A stretch of 50,353 nt of DNA, taken from positions 1-50,353 of IMG/VR virus record IMGVR_UViG_3300009124_000028. One strand, given 5' to 3'. Position numbers and translations under genes: made by a program. Of the stretch, positions 17,450-28,300 are shown in pieces. Numbering within the stretch: position 1 is the first letter of the stretch; each line of letters opens with the position of its first letter. This DNA comes from a virus. Under the pieces are notes generated by a model. That model searched no databases and was not told where the DNA came from. It saw nothing but the letters and a program-made list of their open reading frames with translations.

Positions 17450-20400
17450 ATGGCTAGTAATGCTTATTCAAGTGCAAATATAACCCCATCGTCAGATACG
17501 TTTAGAGAATGGGTAGACCTAACAAACAGAATTACATACGATATGGAAAAGTATGTAGTTACGACTGCTCCGTTTGGAAATACACAAGGTGCAGAGACAA
17601 TAGGCAATGGTTATGTAAATGGTTTCTTTGGCGCTAATACATTAAAAGTTTTCGATGAGCTCCAAGGTGCCACAGGTAACACGACAGACTATGGTACTGG
17701 TTCGCCTACTGCCAACTTAATAATTTCTACCAACACAGTTTTCTTTGCAAACAGTACATATGGTTCAGAAGTATATGCACAGGCTAATGTTTACTTTACA
17801 AACACTGGCGTCCAGATCTTAGCTAACACAACTAATACAGTATTCATTGCAAACGGCAATGTCTCTGATTTTATATCTGACGCAACAAGAAACAGATTTA
17901 ACACACAAGTCGATATCAATGCTAACGTAGATATTGATAATGGACTGACAACAATAGATTCAACAAACACTTACATTGCAAGTGGCGAACTTAATATAGA
18001 TTCAAATACAGTATTCAATGCTAATGTTCATGCACACGCTAACAGATTTGAAATAAGTTCAAACAATGTAATCGTTACTGCAAATGCTGACGTATTAAGA
18101 TCAAACGCTACATTAAACGACTTTAACAGTAACGTAGATATTGACAATGCTCTAACAACAATAGATTCAACAAACACATATATTGCTAGTGGTGAGTTGA
18201 ATGTAGATTCAAATACTGTATTTAATGCTAATGTCTATGCTCATGCAGACACTGTAGAGTTTAGTTCTAATAACGTCACACTAACAGCTAATGTAGATAC
18301 TTTCCAGTCAAATGCTACGTTAAATGACTTTAACAGTGAAGTAGACATCGACAATGCTTTAACAACAATTGATTCTACTAATACCTCTATAGGTTCTGGA
18401 GAGCTAAACATTAGCTCGAACTTAGTAGTTAACAGTACAGCTACAAATGCAAATATTGCCGCTAACGTTGCGCTATCAGGCGCTAATGTATACGTAACTT
18501 CTACTAACGTAAATATTACAAGTACTGGCGTTACAATTGGTGATGCTAACTCAGATTTATTAACAGTCAACTCTAATACGGTATTGACTGACAAACTTAA
18601 CGTACAAGAGAACGCAGACTTTGATTCTGATGTAAACGTAGATGGTAATGTTCAAGTTGATCAAACTGTTACGGTTGGTAACTCTACTGCAAATGCGCAC
18701 ATCTCTACAGAAGGTAATATTGATACTGATGGTACATTAACAGTTGCAGGAGCATCAGACCTTAACAACACGTTAAATGTATCTGGAATTACTACATTAG
18801 AAAACACGCAAAACTCTACATCAAATACTACTGGCGGTACTAGAATATCAGGTGGTGTTGGTGTTGTAAAATCTGCAACTATTGGAGAGAAGTTAACTGT
18901 CCATGGAGCCATAGATGGTAAATCAACATTAACTGTTGCTAATAATACTGATCTTAATGGCGAGCTGGATGTATTACGTGCAGCATCATTCTCTAACACT
19001 TTAACAGTAACAGGATTTGCAAATCTTGAAAGCACATTAGAAGTAAATTCAACATCTCAATTTGATGATACTATTACAGTCGGTAACTCAACAGCAAATC
19101 TTGTAGTATCGGCTAACGGTAATATGGATACTGATGGACAGCTGTTTGTTAAAGGAACAACACACCTTCAAGACCAAGCAAACGTTGATGGACTACTAAG
19201 AGCAAAAGGTGGCGCAAACGTAACAGGAACAGCTAACGTAAGTAGCACGATCCATGTTTCTACTGGCGATAACAGAGTAAAAATTGCTGATGACGATGTT
19301 ACAGTTGGTAACAGCACTGCTAATACATCTTTATCAGTATCAGGAATTCATACAGACGGAACACTAGATGTAGACAGCACAAGTAATTTGTTAGGTGCTG
19401 TCGTAATGGCTAATACATTAAACACACAAGGCAATGCTGACTTTGATAAAGATGTACAAATAGATCAAACTCTAACAATTGGTAATTCAACAGCCAACGT
19501 AGTAATAGCAAACACAGGTAATATTGATACAGACGGTACATTAACGGTAGCCGGTGCAACATTACTAAACGGAACAGTAGGATTGGGGGATGCAGTTGGA
19601 GATGACATATCAATTAATGGTAGAGTCGCTACTAACATTGTTCCTAATTCTAATGCAGATCAATCAATAGGTACGACAGCTTTAAGATGGGATGTATATG
19701 GAAACCATGTTAGAACTGTAAATTTAACAGCTACAGGTAATGCTCAAATCGATGGGTTTGTAAACGCTGTAGGAAGTGCTAATGTTGGATACCCTTTTGA
19801 AGTATCTAATTCTTCAACAGTAGCATTCAAAGTACAGACAAGAAATTCAGGCGACGATAGAGAAATTATTGTTGGAAATACAGTACCAAATGCAACTCAT
19901 GCAGAAGACAGATTAGTAATAAGATCAGCAATTGGTAACAGTTCAATAGGCGTTCTACCACTACATGGTAATAATGTGGTACTTGGTGATGCTACTCACA
20001 GATGGGTATTCAGTGCTAACACTGGTGACTTCAGTGGCGCTGTAAATATTTCTGATACAACAGAATCTTCAAGCGACACAACTGGAGCATTGAAAGTTGC
20101 AGGTGGACTTGGCGTAGATAAAAAAGCATTCTTAGGTAGCGATGTTGTTATTACTGGATCCGCAAACGTAGGCACTAATTTAGACGTTACAGGCACATCA
20201 CAGTTTGACGGCAAAATTACAATTGGTAATTCTAGCGCTAATGCTGTTGTTACCTCTGCAGGTAATATTGATACTGATGGAACATTAACAGTTGCTGGAA
20301 AAACAACATTAAACGGTGGTGCAGATATTGGTGATGCTTCTTCCGATATAATTAAACTATTAGGATCCATTGGTGGTAACAGCACAGTAGGTATTATTCC

Positions 20401-21550
20401 AAGTGCTAACGGTAGAATTCTTGGTACAAGCGAAAAGAGATTTGCTGGCCAGCTAACAACATTAAACGCATCAGGCGACATTACAGCTGGGTCAGACGTA
20501 GACATTAGCGGAGAAGTAAATGCAGCTTCAGCAGCAATAGTTGGCAGCGCTTCTATTGGTAGCAACCTAGATGTCACTGGTACATCACAATTCGACGGTG
20601 CAATTACAGTTGGTAACTCTACTGCAAATGCAGTTATTGCTTCGTCAGGTAATATTGATACTGATGGATCATTGACAGTTGCAGGAGCATCAGACCTTAA
20701 CAGTACATTAAATGTTGAGGACGATGCTACGTTCCAAGCTAACGTAAGTGTTGATGGAACATTACAAGTAGATACACAGCTTGACTTTGGTAACAGTTCT
20801 GTAAATGCTAACTTAACTGCCAATACCAGTAAAACTGCATTTGCTGTAGACGCAATCAATGCTACTAATTTAATAATAACAGGCTCTGCAGTGTTACCAG
20901 ATGACACTACATTGACAGCTACAGAATTAGGAACAGCTAATTTAAATGTCACCGATACTACTCAGTTCTTAGCTGCAACAAGTAACTCTACATACAGTGC
21001 ATCAGTACAATTTGGTAACGGCAACGATCGACTAGTAGTTAATTTTGCAAATGCTGTTGTCAATACGCATTTTATATCAGATACTTCTACTAGAGATTTA
21101 GGTACTTCATCTAACAAGTGGGGCGAAGTATATCTTGCTGATAAAGTTAATGTTGGTAACTCATCGATATATGCTAACGTATTTGTTAACTCAACTGCGT
21201 CATATGTCATAGCTGACAACATTATTGCAAGAGATGATTTAGTCGCTGCTTCTAGTTCAGACCAAAGACTTAAGTCTAATGTATTAACAATAGACACAGC
21301 AATAGATAAAGTTGAGTCAATTGGTGGTTATGAGTTTGAGTGGAATTCTGCTATTGGAGACTTTAGAGAGGGAACTAAGGATTATGGTGTGCTAGCACAA
21401 GAGGTAGAACAAATCTTACCTCATGCTGTAACCATAAATAGCCGAGGATACAAAACCGTTAACTACAATAGTTTGATACCGCTCCTCATTGAAGCAGTTA
21501 AAGAGTTATCTGGTAGAGTAAGAGAATTGGAAAGAGTAGAGGAAGAATAA
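17450..21550 (+). CDS. Long tail fibre with C-terminal S74 self-cleaving chaperone
   Basis: 1366 residues. The N-terminus (SDTFREWVDLTNRITYDMEK) is a probable baseplate-attachment domain. Residues ~160-320 contain a 69-residue repeat. The rest is built from repeats around the core TVGNSTAN...GNIDTDGTLTVAG, six recognisable copies, predicting a trimeric beta-helical shaft. The end is an intramolecular chaperone autoprocessing (peptidase S74) domain: SDQRLK with putative catalytic Ser1270 and Lys1275, then YGVLAQEVEQILPHAV, VNYNSLIPLLIEAVKEL and a terminal coiled coil. In this family the chaperone trimerises the fibre and cleaves itself off before the Ser. About 97 residues would be released here. 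It is a strong candidate host-recognition fibre. The next gene starts directly after the stop. Confidence 0.92.
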   Translation: MASNAYSSANITPSSDTFREWVDLTNRITYDMEKYVVTTAPFGNTQGAETIGNGYVNGFFGANTLKVFDELQGATGNTTDYGTGSPTANLIISTNTVFFANSTYGSEVYAQANVYFTNTGVQILANTTNTVFIANGNVSDFISDATRNRFNTQVDINANVDIDNGLTTIDSTNTYIASGELNIDSNTVFNANVHAHANRFEISSNNVIVTANADVLRSNATLNDFNSNVDIDNALTTIDSTNTYIASGELNVDSNTVFNANVYAHADTVEFSSNNVTLTANVDTFQSNATLNDFNSEVDIDNALTTIDSTNTSIGSGELNISSNLVVNSTATNANIAANVALSGANVYVTSTNVNITSTGVTIGDANSDLLTVNSNTVLTDKLNVQENADFDSDVNVDGNVQVDQTVTVGNSTANAHISTEGNIDTDGTLTVAGASDLNNTLNVSGITTLENTQNSTSNTTGGTRISGGVGVVKSATIGEKLTVHGAIDGKSTLTVANNTDLNGELDVLRAASFSNTLTVTGFANLESTLEVNSTSQFDDTITVGNSTANLVVSANGNMDTDGQLFVKGTTHLQDQANVDGLLRAKGGANVTGTANVSSTIHVSTGDNRVKIADDDVTVGNSTANTSLSVSGIHTDGTLDVDSTSNLLGAVVMANTLNTQGNADFDKDVQIDQTLTIGNSTANVVIANTGNIDTDGTLTVAGATLLNGTVGLGDAVGDDISINGRVATNIVPNSNADQSIGTTALRWDVYGNHVRTVNLTATGNAQIDGFVNAVGSANVGYPFEVSNSSTVAFKVQTRNSGDDREIIVGNTVPNATHAEDRLVIRSAIGNSSIGVLPLHGNNVVLGDATHRWVFSANTGDFSGAVNISDTTESSSDTTGALKVAGGLGVDKKAFLGSDVVITGSANVGTNLDVTGTSQFDGKITIGNSSANAVVTSAGNIDTDGTLTVAGKTTLNGGADIGDASSDIIKLLGSIGGNSTVGIIPSANGRILGTSEKRFAGQLTTLNASGDITAGSDVDISGEVNAASAAIVGSASIGSNLDVTGTSQFDGAITVGNSTANAVIASSGNIDTDGSLTVAGASDLNSTLNVEDDATFQANVSVDGTLQVDTQLDFGNSSVNANLTANTSKTAFAVDAINATNLIITGSAVLPDDTTLTATELGTANLNVTDTTQFLAATSNSTYSASVQFGNGNDRLVVNFANAVVNTHFISDTSTRDLGTSSNKWGEVYLADKVNVGNSSIYANVFVNSTASYVIADNIIARDDLVAASSSDQRLKSNVLTIDTAIDKVESIGGYEFEWNSAIGDFREGTKDYGVLAQEVEQILPHAVTINSRGYKTVNYNSLIPLLIEAVKELSGRVRELERVEEE
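17927..18415 (+). repeat. 207-bp (69-residue) tandem coding repeat in the S74 fibre
   Basis: Copies begin at 17927, 18134 and 18341 with exact 207-nt spacing. The third is partial. Each starts VDIDN(G/A)LTTIDSTNT and continues SGELN(I/V)DSNTVFNANV. Copies differ at the DNA level, so they are not very recent, but the register is perfect. They look like fibre-shaft units. Confidence 0.85.
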
Positions 21551-21868
21551 ATGGCCGATAAAATATTACATGGTACTACGGAGATTGTTAATACCTCTGC
21601 CCAGGTTACAGATACAGCCCTTCCTAATACAGGCGTCACTGCAGCTGCATATACATCTAATAACACACAATTGGTATCGTTTACAGTTGATGCCAAAGGC
21701 AGATTAACATCAGCTAGTAACGCGTCAGTTAATGTAACTGGTGTTACATTTGGTAACACAACTTCTCACACTCATACAGAAAACCAGAGAATTTATATAT
21801 CTACTTCAGCGCCAGCTAATAATTCAGTTGGTAACAATGGAGACGTTTGGTATCAGACTCTAACGTAA
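21551..21868 (+). CDS. Small fibre-associated beta protein
   Basis: 105 residues starting directly after the S74 fibre stop, with GAGGAAG as the ribosome site. It contains FTVDAKGRLTSASNASVN, a motif common in phage fibre proteins ('DxxGRLT'), a SHTHTENQ segment and a C-terminus NNGDVWYQTLT like the 'GDxWYxT' ends seen in many fibre modules. It is too short to be a fibre alone and may be a detached fibre tip, a collar or an accessory adhesin. No signal peptide or membrane segment is seen. Fibre-related identity is probable; the precise role is unknown. Confidence 0.7.
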   Translation: MADKILHGTTEIVNTSAQVTDTALPNTGVTAAAYTSNNTQLVSFTVDAKGRLTSASNASVNVTGVTFGNTTSHTHTENQRIYISTSAPANNSVGNNGDVWYQTLT

Positions 21869-21880
21869 GGGAGAGCCTGA

Positions 21881-24800
21881 GTGGCAAACATAAATTATTC
21901 AAAATCTTATTTAAGTGGTTCTAGAGATTATGATGCGTCTTTTATTGGCGTAGATAACCTAGCCCCTAAGATTCTTTACGTTGGTGCTTACATTAAAGCA
22001 TATACAGGACAATATACAAAAACGTATGTTGGTCTGTTTACAAAAGTTTACGGCAAACAATACACAAAAACTTATCTAGGACAGTACACAGGAACGTTTG
22101 TAGGGCAGTATAGTAGACAGTTTGAAGGCGCATTTAATAAACAATATTCTGGCGTTTTTAATAAAACTTATGTCGGTGCCTATGTAAAATCATATAACAA
22201 AACGTATACCAAAACATACATTGGCCAATATTCTCACCAGTGGTCCCATCAATGGGAAGGTTCTTATACAGGAAACTTTTCTGGCGGTCCTTATGCAAGA
22301 CAATATACAGGAGCATTTACAGGGCTTTTTGCAAGAGACGGGGTAGGCGTATATACAAAAATCTACAATAAACAATATACTGCAGTATATACACATCTTT
22401 TTTCAAAAGCGTATACCAAGACTTACGTTGGCCAATACGAGAAAGCCTATACAGGCATTTATACCCAACTGTTCACTAAAACATACAATAAAGCATACGA
22501 TGCTGCGTATACAGGAGTGTTCCAAAGCTATAGAACAGCTACTGAATATTTTGAAACAAACTATGCTCGTCAATATACTAAAACCTGGCAGAGACAATAT
22601 GGCGATAACTATGAGGGACAGTATACAGGATACTACGGAGCAAATTACTCTAGGGATTATACTAAACACTATGTAGGAGTGTATGAAGGCGTTTATACTG
22701 AAAACTACGACAGACAGTACACAGGTAATTATGTTAAACTATATCAGGGCCAATACCAGAATGAGTATGATACAAATTGGGTAGGACAATGGTCTAGAGA
22801 TTGGGCTGGATCCTATCAAAGACAATGGATCAAGTTATATGGCGGCCAATGGTCTAGGCAGTATACTACTGCTGATTTTACTGCAACATACTCTACTCAA
22901 TGGCTAGGTACGTATTCAAGAGCTTGGGCTGGTCCAGGTCCATCTTATATTCGTGGATGGGCAAGATTCTATACAGGCCTGTATCAAGGATGGGCATGGT
23001 TCCAACAAACCTTTGATGGGATACAATTACCAGCTAATGGAGAGAATTATTATCGAGGCCTACGCAACTATGCTGGTGGTGAGAACGTTTTTTTTGGAGG
23101 ATTGGCTTATCATAGAGCATTTATAGGCACTTATTTAAAACAATTTGAAGGTGGGGCATCGTATGTAAAGACGTATTCAAGAACCGAAGTCGAGCCCGAG
23201 TTTAATCCACCAATTGTTTTCTATGAGAGTTTCAACGCCTCCTATCAAGGGACTGGAACTCAAAACTACGGTAGAAATTATGTTGGTTCGTTTGAGCCGC
23301 AATATGTTGGATCGGTTGATGAAGTGTTTACTGGGAGTTATCAAAGAGTTTGGACTAAGCAGTGGACAAAGCAATATTCAGCAAACTATCAAAACGAGTA
23401 TGCAAATTCATATGCTGGCGATTACACTGGAACATACCAAAACTCTTGGACAAAAAGATATATAAAACTGTACACAGGAAACTACGAAAGACAGTATGAT
23501 AGACAGTGGACAAAACTTTATCAAAAAGCATATACTGGCCAATGGCAAAGAAACTGGACAAAAAATTATATTAAGCAGTATGCAAAAATTTGGGATCAGA
23601 TATGGGTTGGCATTTATTCTAAAACGTGGACAAAAAATTACAACAGACAATTTACGGAACAGTATACAAAAGCGTACGAAGGTACTAGAGACTACATTGG
23701 ATATTGGACAGGCGTATATAACAAACAATGGATAAAGTCATATCATAAACAATATGAAGGTGCCTTTGAGGGTGTGTTTACTAAACAGTATGAAGGATCT
23801 TTTGATAAGAATTATATTAAGCAATATGAAGGTGCGTTTACTAAACAATGGACAAAAGCATATAGTAAAAATTGGAATTCACAGTGGTCAGGGACCTACT
23901 CTAGACAATTTACTGGCGTACAGTACTATGGCGGAAATGACATAGGAACGTTCTCAAGAGTGTTTGTTGGTCTGTATACTAAGCAGTATACAAAACTATA
24001 CGAAGGCGCATTTAATAAAAATTATATAAAAACATATAATAAGACTTACTTAGGCGATTACGTCAAAACATATTCTGGCGTTTACAATAAAACATATCTT
24101 GGCCAATATACAGGAACTTTTGAAGGCGCATTCAATAAACAATTTGAAGGTGCATTCACTAAGCAGTATGGTAAAACGTATACAAAGGTATACGAAGGTG
24201 CATTCAACAAGCAATACGAAGGAACCTTTGTTAAGTCATATGGTGGCGTATTCGTAGGAAACTATGCTAGCGTATCTAAAGCACTTCATTATACAAACAA
24301 TTATACAGGACCTATTTCGTATGTTACTAGTTATGCTAGCACAACGGCCGTTGCAAATACCAAGACAGGAGAATTAACTACTACTGGCGGTGGTGTCAGC
24401 AATATCAATGAAAGCGGCACAATGAAGCAAGTCGAAGAGCTTAATGTTAAAGTAGCTGATGAATGGAAAAATGTAATTGTTGGTAGGATTAAAGAAGGGG
24501 ATGAGTGGAAAGTTTCTCATGTTAAGTATCAAAGGCATGATATAACAATCTCTTCTAATACAACCAATTATGTTTTGAGAACCGAATTAAGCAATCTTGG
24601 GGCAAGTCCTGGAACGCTTCCTCAGCATGTAAACATTACTATTGAACCTGGGGTATTTTTATTTGGAACATCCACAACTTCGCCAGCATTGGATTTGAGT
24701 ACTTTGAATGTGCTTAGGTCAATATTCAGACATAAAGTTAGAATACTAATTAAAGATGGTGGTGGTATAATCGGATCTTCTGGTGCTAGAGGAACAGCAA

Positions 24801-25312
24801 CACCGGCCACAAGAACAGGATCGAGCGGTGGTAATGGCGGTAATGCTGTTAAGACCGAAAATGGCGTAGATTTGTTTATAGAAAACTACGGTACAATATC
24901 TGGAGGCGGTGGCGGTGGTGGTGCCGGTGGCTTCCCAGTCAATGGTTCTACAGAATCATTAGCAGGTGGTAATGGTGGTCATGGTGCTGGTTACAATACT
25001 ACATTAGGCTATATTACAGAAAACAATTCAAACAGAAATGGCACAGATAGTGCTGTCAATTATGGAATACATGGAGGAGACGGAGGATTACTAGGCCAAT
25101 TAGGTATAGGAGCTGGCGGATTTAATGATTCACCAGCAGCTGGTACAAATGATATTAGTGAGCCTAATCCAGGTACAAACTATACTCAGTATGGTCAATC
25201 TGGTGACGGAGGAATTCCTGGATCTGCTATCATTGGTTACGATGCAGCTAGGATTACATTTATAAATACCGGTAGCGTCTATGGTGACAGCGCTTACAAA
25301 TTTAAGGCATAG
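21881..25312 (+). CDS. Tyrosine tetrapeptide-repeat adhesin with glycine-rich C-terminal domain
   Basis: 1143 residues with a GTG start, supported by AGGGAGAG (21867-21874). No better in-frame start keeps the conserved-looking MANINYSKSYLSG. From about residue 30 an aromatic residue (Y, sometimes F or W) recurs every fourth position, e.g. YTGQYTKTYVGLFTKVYGKQ. The tract is interrupted around 22,930-23,290 by a non-repetitive segment rich in W/G/P and resumes to ~24,290. Then follow a segment with DEWKNVIVGRIKEGDEWKVS and a glycine-rich end (GTISGGGGGGGAGGF near residue 1010). The latter resembles polyglycine sandwich tips of phage receptor-binding adhesins. I infer a virion adhesin with repeat stalk and Gly-rich tip. 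The repeat family is not one I recognise. Confidence 0.85.
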   Translation: MANINYSKSYLSGSRDYDASFIGVDNLAPKILYVGAYIKAYTGQYTKTYVGLFTKVYGKQYTKTYLGQYTGTFVGQYSRQFEGAFNKQYSGVFNKTYVGAYVKSYNKTYTKTYIGQYSHQWSHQWEGSYTGNFSGGPYARQYTGAFTGLFARDGVGVYTKIYNKQYTAVYTHLFSKAYTKTYVGQYEKAYTGIYTQLFTKTYNKAYDAAYTGVFQSYRTATEYFETNYARQYTKTWQRQYGDNYEGQYTGYYGANYSRDYTKHYVGVYEGVYTENYDRQYTGNYVKLYQGQYQNEYDTNWVGQWSRDWAGSYQRQWIKLYGGQWSRQYTTADFTATYSTQWLGTYSRAWAGPGPSYIRGWARFYTGLYQGWAWFQQTFDGIQLPANGENYYRGLRNYAGGENVFFGGLAYHRAFIGTYLKQFEGGASYVKTYSRTEVEPEFNPPIVFYESFNASYQGTGTQNYGRNYVGSFEPQYVGSVDEVFTGSYQRVWTKQWTKQYSANYQNEYANSYAGDYTGTYQNSWTKRYIKLYTGNYERQYDRQWTKLYQKAYTGQWQRNWTKNYIKQYAKIWDQIWVGIYSKTWTKNYNRQFTEQYTKAYEGTRDYIGYWTGVYNKQWIKSYHKQYEGAFEGVFTKQYEGSFDKNYIKQYEGAFTKQWTKAYSKNWNSQWSGTYSRQFTGVQYYGGNDIGTFSRVFVGLYTKQYTKLYEGAFNKNYIKTYNKTYLGDYVKTYSGVYNKTYLGQYTGTFEGAFNKQFEGAFTKQYGKTYTKVYEGAFNKQYEGTFVKSYGGVFVGNYASVSKALHYTNNYTGPISYVTSYASTTAVANTKTGELTTTGGGVSNINESGTMKQVEELNVKVADEWKNVIVGRIKEGDEWKVSHVKYQRHDITISSNTTNYVLRTELSNLGASPGTLPQHVNITIEPGVFLFGTSTTSPALDLSTLNVLRSIFRHKVRILIKDGGGIIGSSGARGTATPATRTGSSGGNGGNAVKTENGVDLFIENYGTISGGGGGGGAGGFPVNGSTESLAGGNGGHGAGYNTTLGYITENNSNRNGTDSAVNYGIHGGDGGLLGQLGIGAGGFNDSPAAGTNDISEPNPGTNYTQYGQSGDGGIPGSAIIGYDAARITFINTGSVYGDSAYKFKA
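21970..24290 (+). repeat. 12-bp periodic coding repeat (aromatic tetrapeptides), first tract
   Basis: Coding repeat of four residues, consensus aromatic-[T/V/E/N]-[G/K/R]-x. Typical units are YTGQ, YTKT, YVGQ, FEGA, FNKQ and WTKQ. The register is broken once by the unique segment ~22,930-23,290. Units are degenerate at the DNA level, so the 12-bp period is seen best as evenly spaced TAT/TAC codons. Confidence 0.9.
25261..25268 (+). promoter_or_regulatory. Candidate late promoter before the 2121-residue gene
   Basis: Exact TATAAATA within the last codons of the preceding gene, 49 nt before the ATG at 25318. The position suits a T4-type late transcript for the giant repeat gene. Because it lies in coding sequence, chance occurrence is possible. 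Confidence 0.4.
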
Positions 25313-25317
25313 TATTA

Positions 25318-28300
25318 ATGGGTAATCCTCTAAGATTAAAAGAAACTGTTGGCAGTACATTTCTTGGTTTACAAGAGATGCAAGATGCCGAGATGGACTA
25401 TGCTGTTCATCAGGTTCTTACAGAATTTTCAGTCTCATTAACTGCATCAGGAACCATTAATATAAATGGTGACGGAACGGATGCGGGATCATTTTCTGAT
25501 ACTACCAGAACAGAGGTGGTAGGATTTCACCCTTCGCAAAATGCAATATCAACCAGTACGTATACGTTAAAACAAAACTTAACATCTACGTCGGAGTCGT
25601 CTATTGTGTATCCTTTATTTGTCGACGATAATGGATATGCAGCAGAGCATAGCAACAACCTATCTTCTACCATTATTTCAAGAGCTCTTTCTAACCTAGT
25701 TTCTAATGGTTTGGGATCATATTGGTTATCTGAAGTAAATCCAAATGCAAGTCTTTATAGTGATTCAGGATACAGCGTAACAGATACAAACAAACAAGGT
25801 ACCACAGTATACAAGCTATGGAGAAAAGACCAAGGCGTTTCTAGTCCTTCTGTAACTAGACCTGTAAGACTAAACAGCAGCTCAATTCAAGAAATGTCAG
25901 ATGCAGAGATTAAAACTCTTGCAGCTCGATTAAGAAATCAAATAGTAGATACGGGAATTGGAACATATAGATTAGCTTCTACTAATCCAGCTGCACCGGG
26001 TGAGACTTGGGTGTTAGTTAGTGATGATGTTACAGATACAAGAAACACTATTTCAAGTCAGCAGTATGCTGCTACGTATGTAGGTGCATTTGACAAAACA
26101 TATTCTGGCGCTTACATTGGTATTTACGAAAAAGCATATAATAAGCAGTATGAAGGTGCATTTACAAAACAATACGAAAAAACTTATGTAGGTGCTTACA
26201 CTGGCCAATATACAAAAACATATGTAGGCCAATACGAAGGAACGTTTACAGGAAACTATACCAAGCAATATGAGGGATCCTTCGTTGCACAATACACAGG
26301 AGCATTTGAAGGCGTCTATGTTGGCGTTTATACAAAACAATATCAAGGCCAGTATGTAGGAACATATTTAAAATCCTATGTTGGTCAATATAGTAGACAA
26401 TTTGAAGGAGCGTTCAACAAACAATACGAAGGAACGTTTACTGGATATTTTTCTGATACTTACTCTAGAATTTTCTTAGGACTGTATACCAAAACTTTCT
26501 TGGGCCAATACACTGGAACTTTTATAGGCCAATATGTAAAACAATATACTGGAACATTCGAAGGCGCATTTAACAAAACATACACAGGCGTATACGTCGG
26601 CCAGTATGAAAAACTTTATATTGGAAACTACACTAAGACATATGTTGGCCAATATGAGAAAGCATACACCGGACAGTATGAGGGTACGTTCACAGGATAC
26701 TATACAGGCGTAAGACAGTTTGAAGGCGTGTATGCTGGCAACTATGAAGGAACGTTTACTAAGCAATATGTAAAAACATACGAAGGCGCTTATGAAGGAG
26801 TATATGCAGGATCCAGAACATATGCTGGCCAGTATGCAGATCAATATCAAAAAGCATATGTCGGTAATTGGACCAAAACTTACATTGGCATATTTTCAAG
26901 ACAGTTCTCAGGTACCAGAACCTATGAAGGACAATACACAGGATACTTTAATAAAACTTATCTAGGTGTAAACTATGTCAACCAATATGCAAAGCTGTAT
27001 GCAGGATCTAGAACTTACAATGGACAATATAGCACAAACTATTTAAAATCATATACTGGCCAGTATACAGCTCAATATGAAGGCACTCGTACGTTCGAGG
27101 GCACATATGCTAGTACAACGGAATTCTACACGGGATTCTTCCTTGCTGGGTCTTTTGAGGGCGCATACACAAGTGCTTACGTAAAAACGTATACAACCGA
27201 TTACAATAGGTTATACACCGGGAATTACACCAAGACATACGTAGGCGCGTATGTCAAGACTTATGCTAAAGATTACATAAAAAACTACGAAACTAATTAC
27301 ACCAAACAATACCAAAAGGCTTATACTGGTGCTTATGTAAAAGCATATACAAAAACGTATGTTGGCCAATTTGATAGATTGTGGACCAAAACATATGAGG
27401 GAGCATACACTGCTAACTATATTAGCAGCTGGAATAAGAACTATACAAAAGAATATGCAGGCATCTACACAAAACTGTATCAAAAGGCTTATGCGGGCAT
27501 CTACAGTAGAAACTGGTTAAAGCAGTATACTGGCTTATATGCAAAAATTTGGATCAATCAATATACTGGTCTGTACACAAGTCTGTGGACTAAAGCGTAT
27601 ACTGGTAACTGGGTAAAATCATACACTGGCCAATGGAACAGACAATATCTTAAACAGTACACTGGATCCTATCAAAGATTATACACAAAAGCATACACAG
27701 GCAACTATGCCAAAATTTGGCAAAAAGCATATGTGGGACAATACGTAAGCCAGTGGACAAAAACATACGGCGGTAATTACGAAAGATTATACACTGCTAA
27801 TTATAACAAAGATTATACAGCATCTTTCCAAAAAGCATATGCTGGTTTATACGAGAGAGCATTTACAGGCCAATATGCTACAAATTATCTACAGCAATAT
27901 TCCAGACTATATGGCGGTGTTTATCAAACTACTTTCTCTGGACAGTATGCTACAAATTATCTACAGCAATATTCCAGACTATATGGCGGTGTTTATCAAA
28001 CTACTTTCTCTGGACAGTATACAACTAACTATCAAGTAGCTTGGCAAAAACAATATTTAAAAAGTTATACAGGCGCTTACGATAGAACGTTTACTGGCCA
28101 ATATACGACTAACTGGCAAGTAGCTTGGACAAGACAATATCTTAAACAATACACTGGTGCTTATAATACATTGTTTGCTGGAACGTATGGAACCAACTAT
28201 CTTGTTCAATGGACAAAACAATATCTTAAACAATACACTGGAAATTATGATAGGTTATTTGCTGGAACGTATGGAACCAACTATCTCGTTCAATGGACTA

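Noticed and set aside
19996-20952. Long antisense frame of 318 codons
   Set aside because: It lies opposite the repeat-rich S74 fibre, has no ribosome site or promoter, and its Val/Ser/Pro-rich translation is a mirror of the repeated sense codons.
26053-26850. Antisense frames rich in Cys/Ile/Val that look like membrane proteins
   Set aside because: They are the reverse complement of TAT/TAC-rich tetrad repeats. Composition alone creates hydrophobic Cys-rich translations. Similar frames recur along the whole tract.
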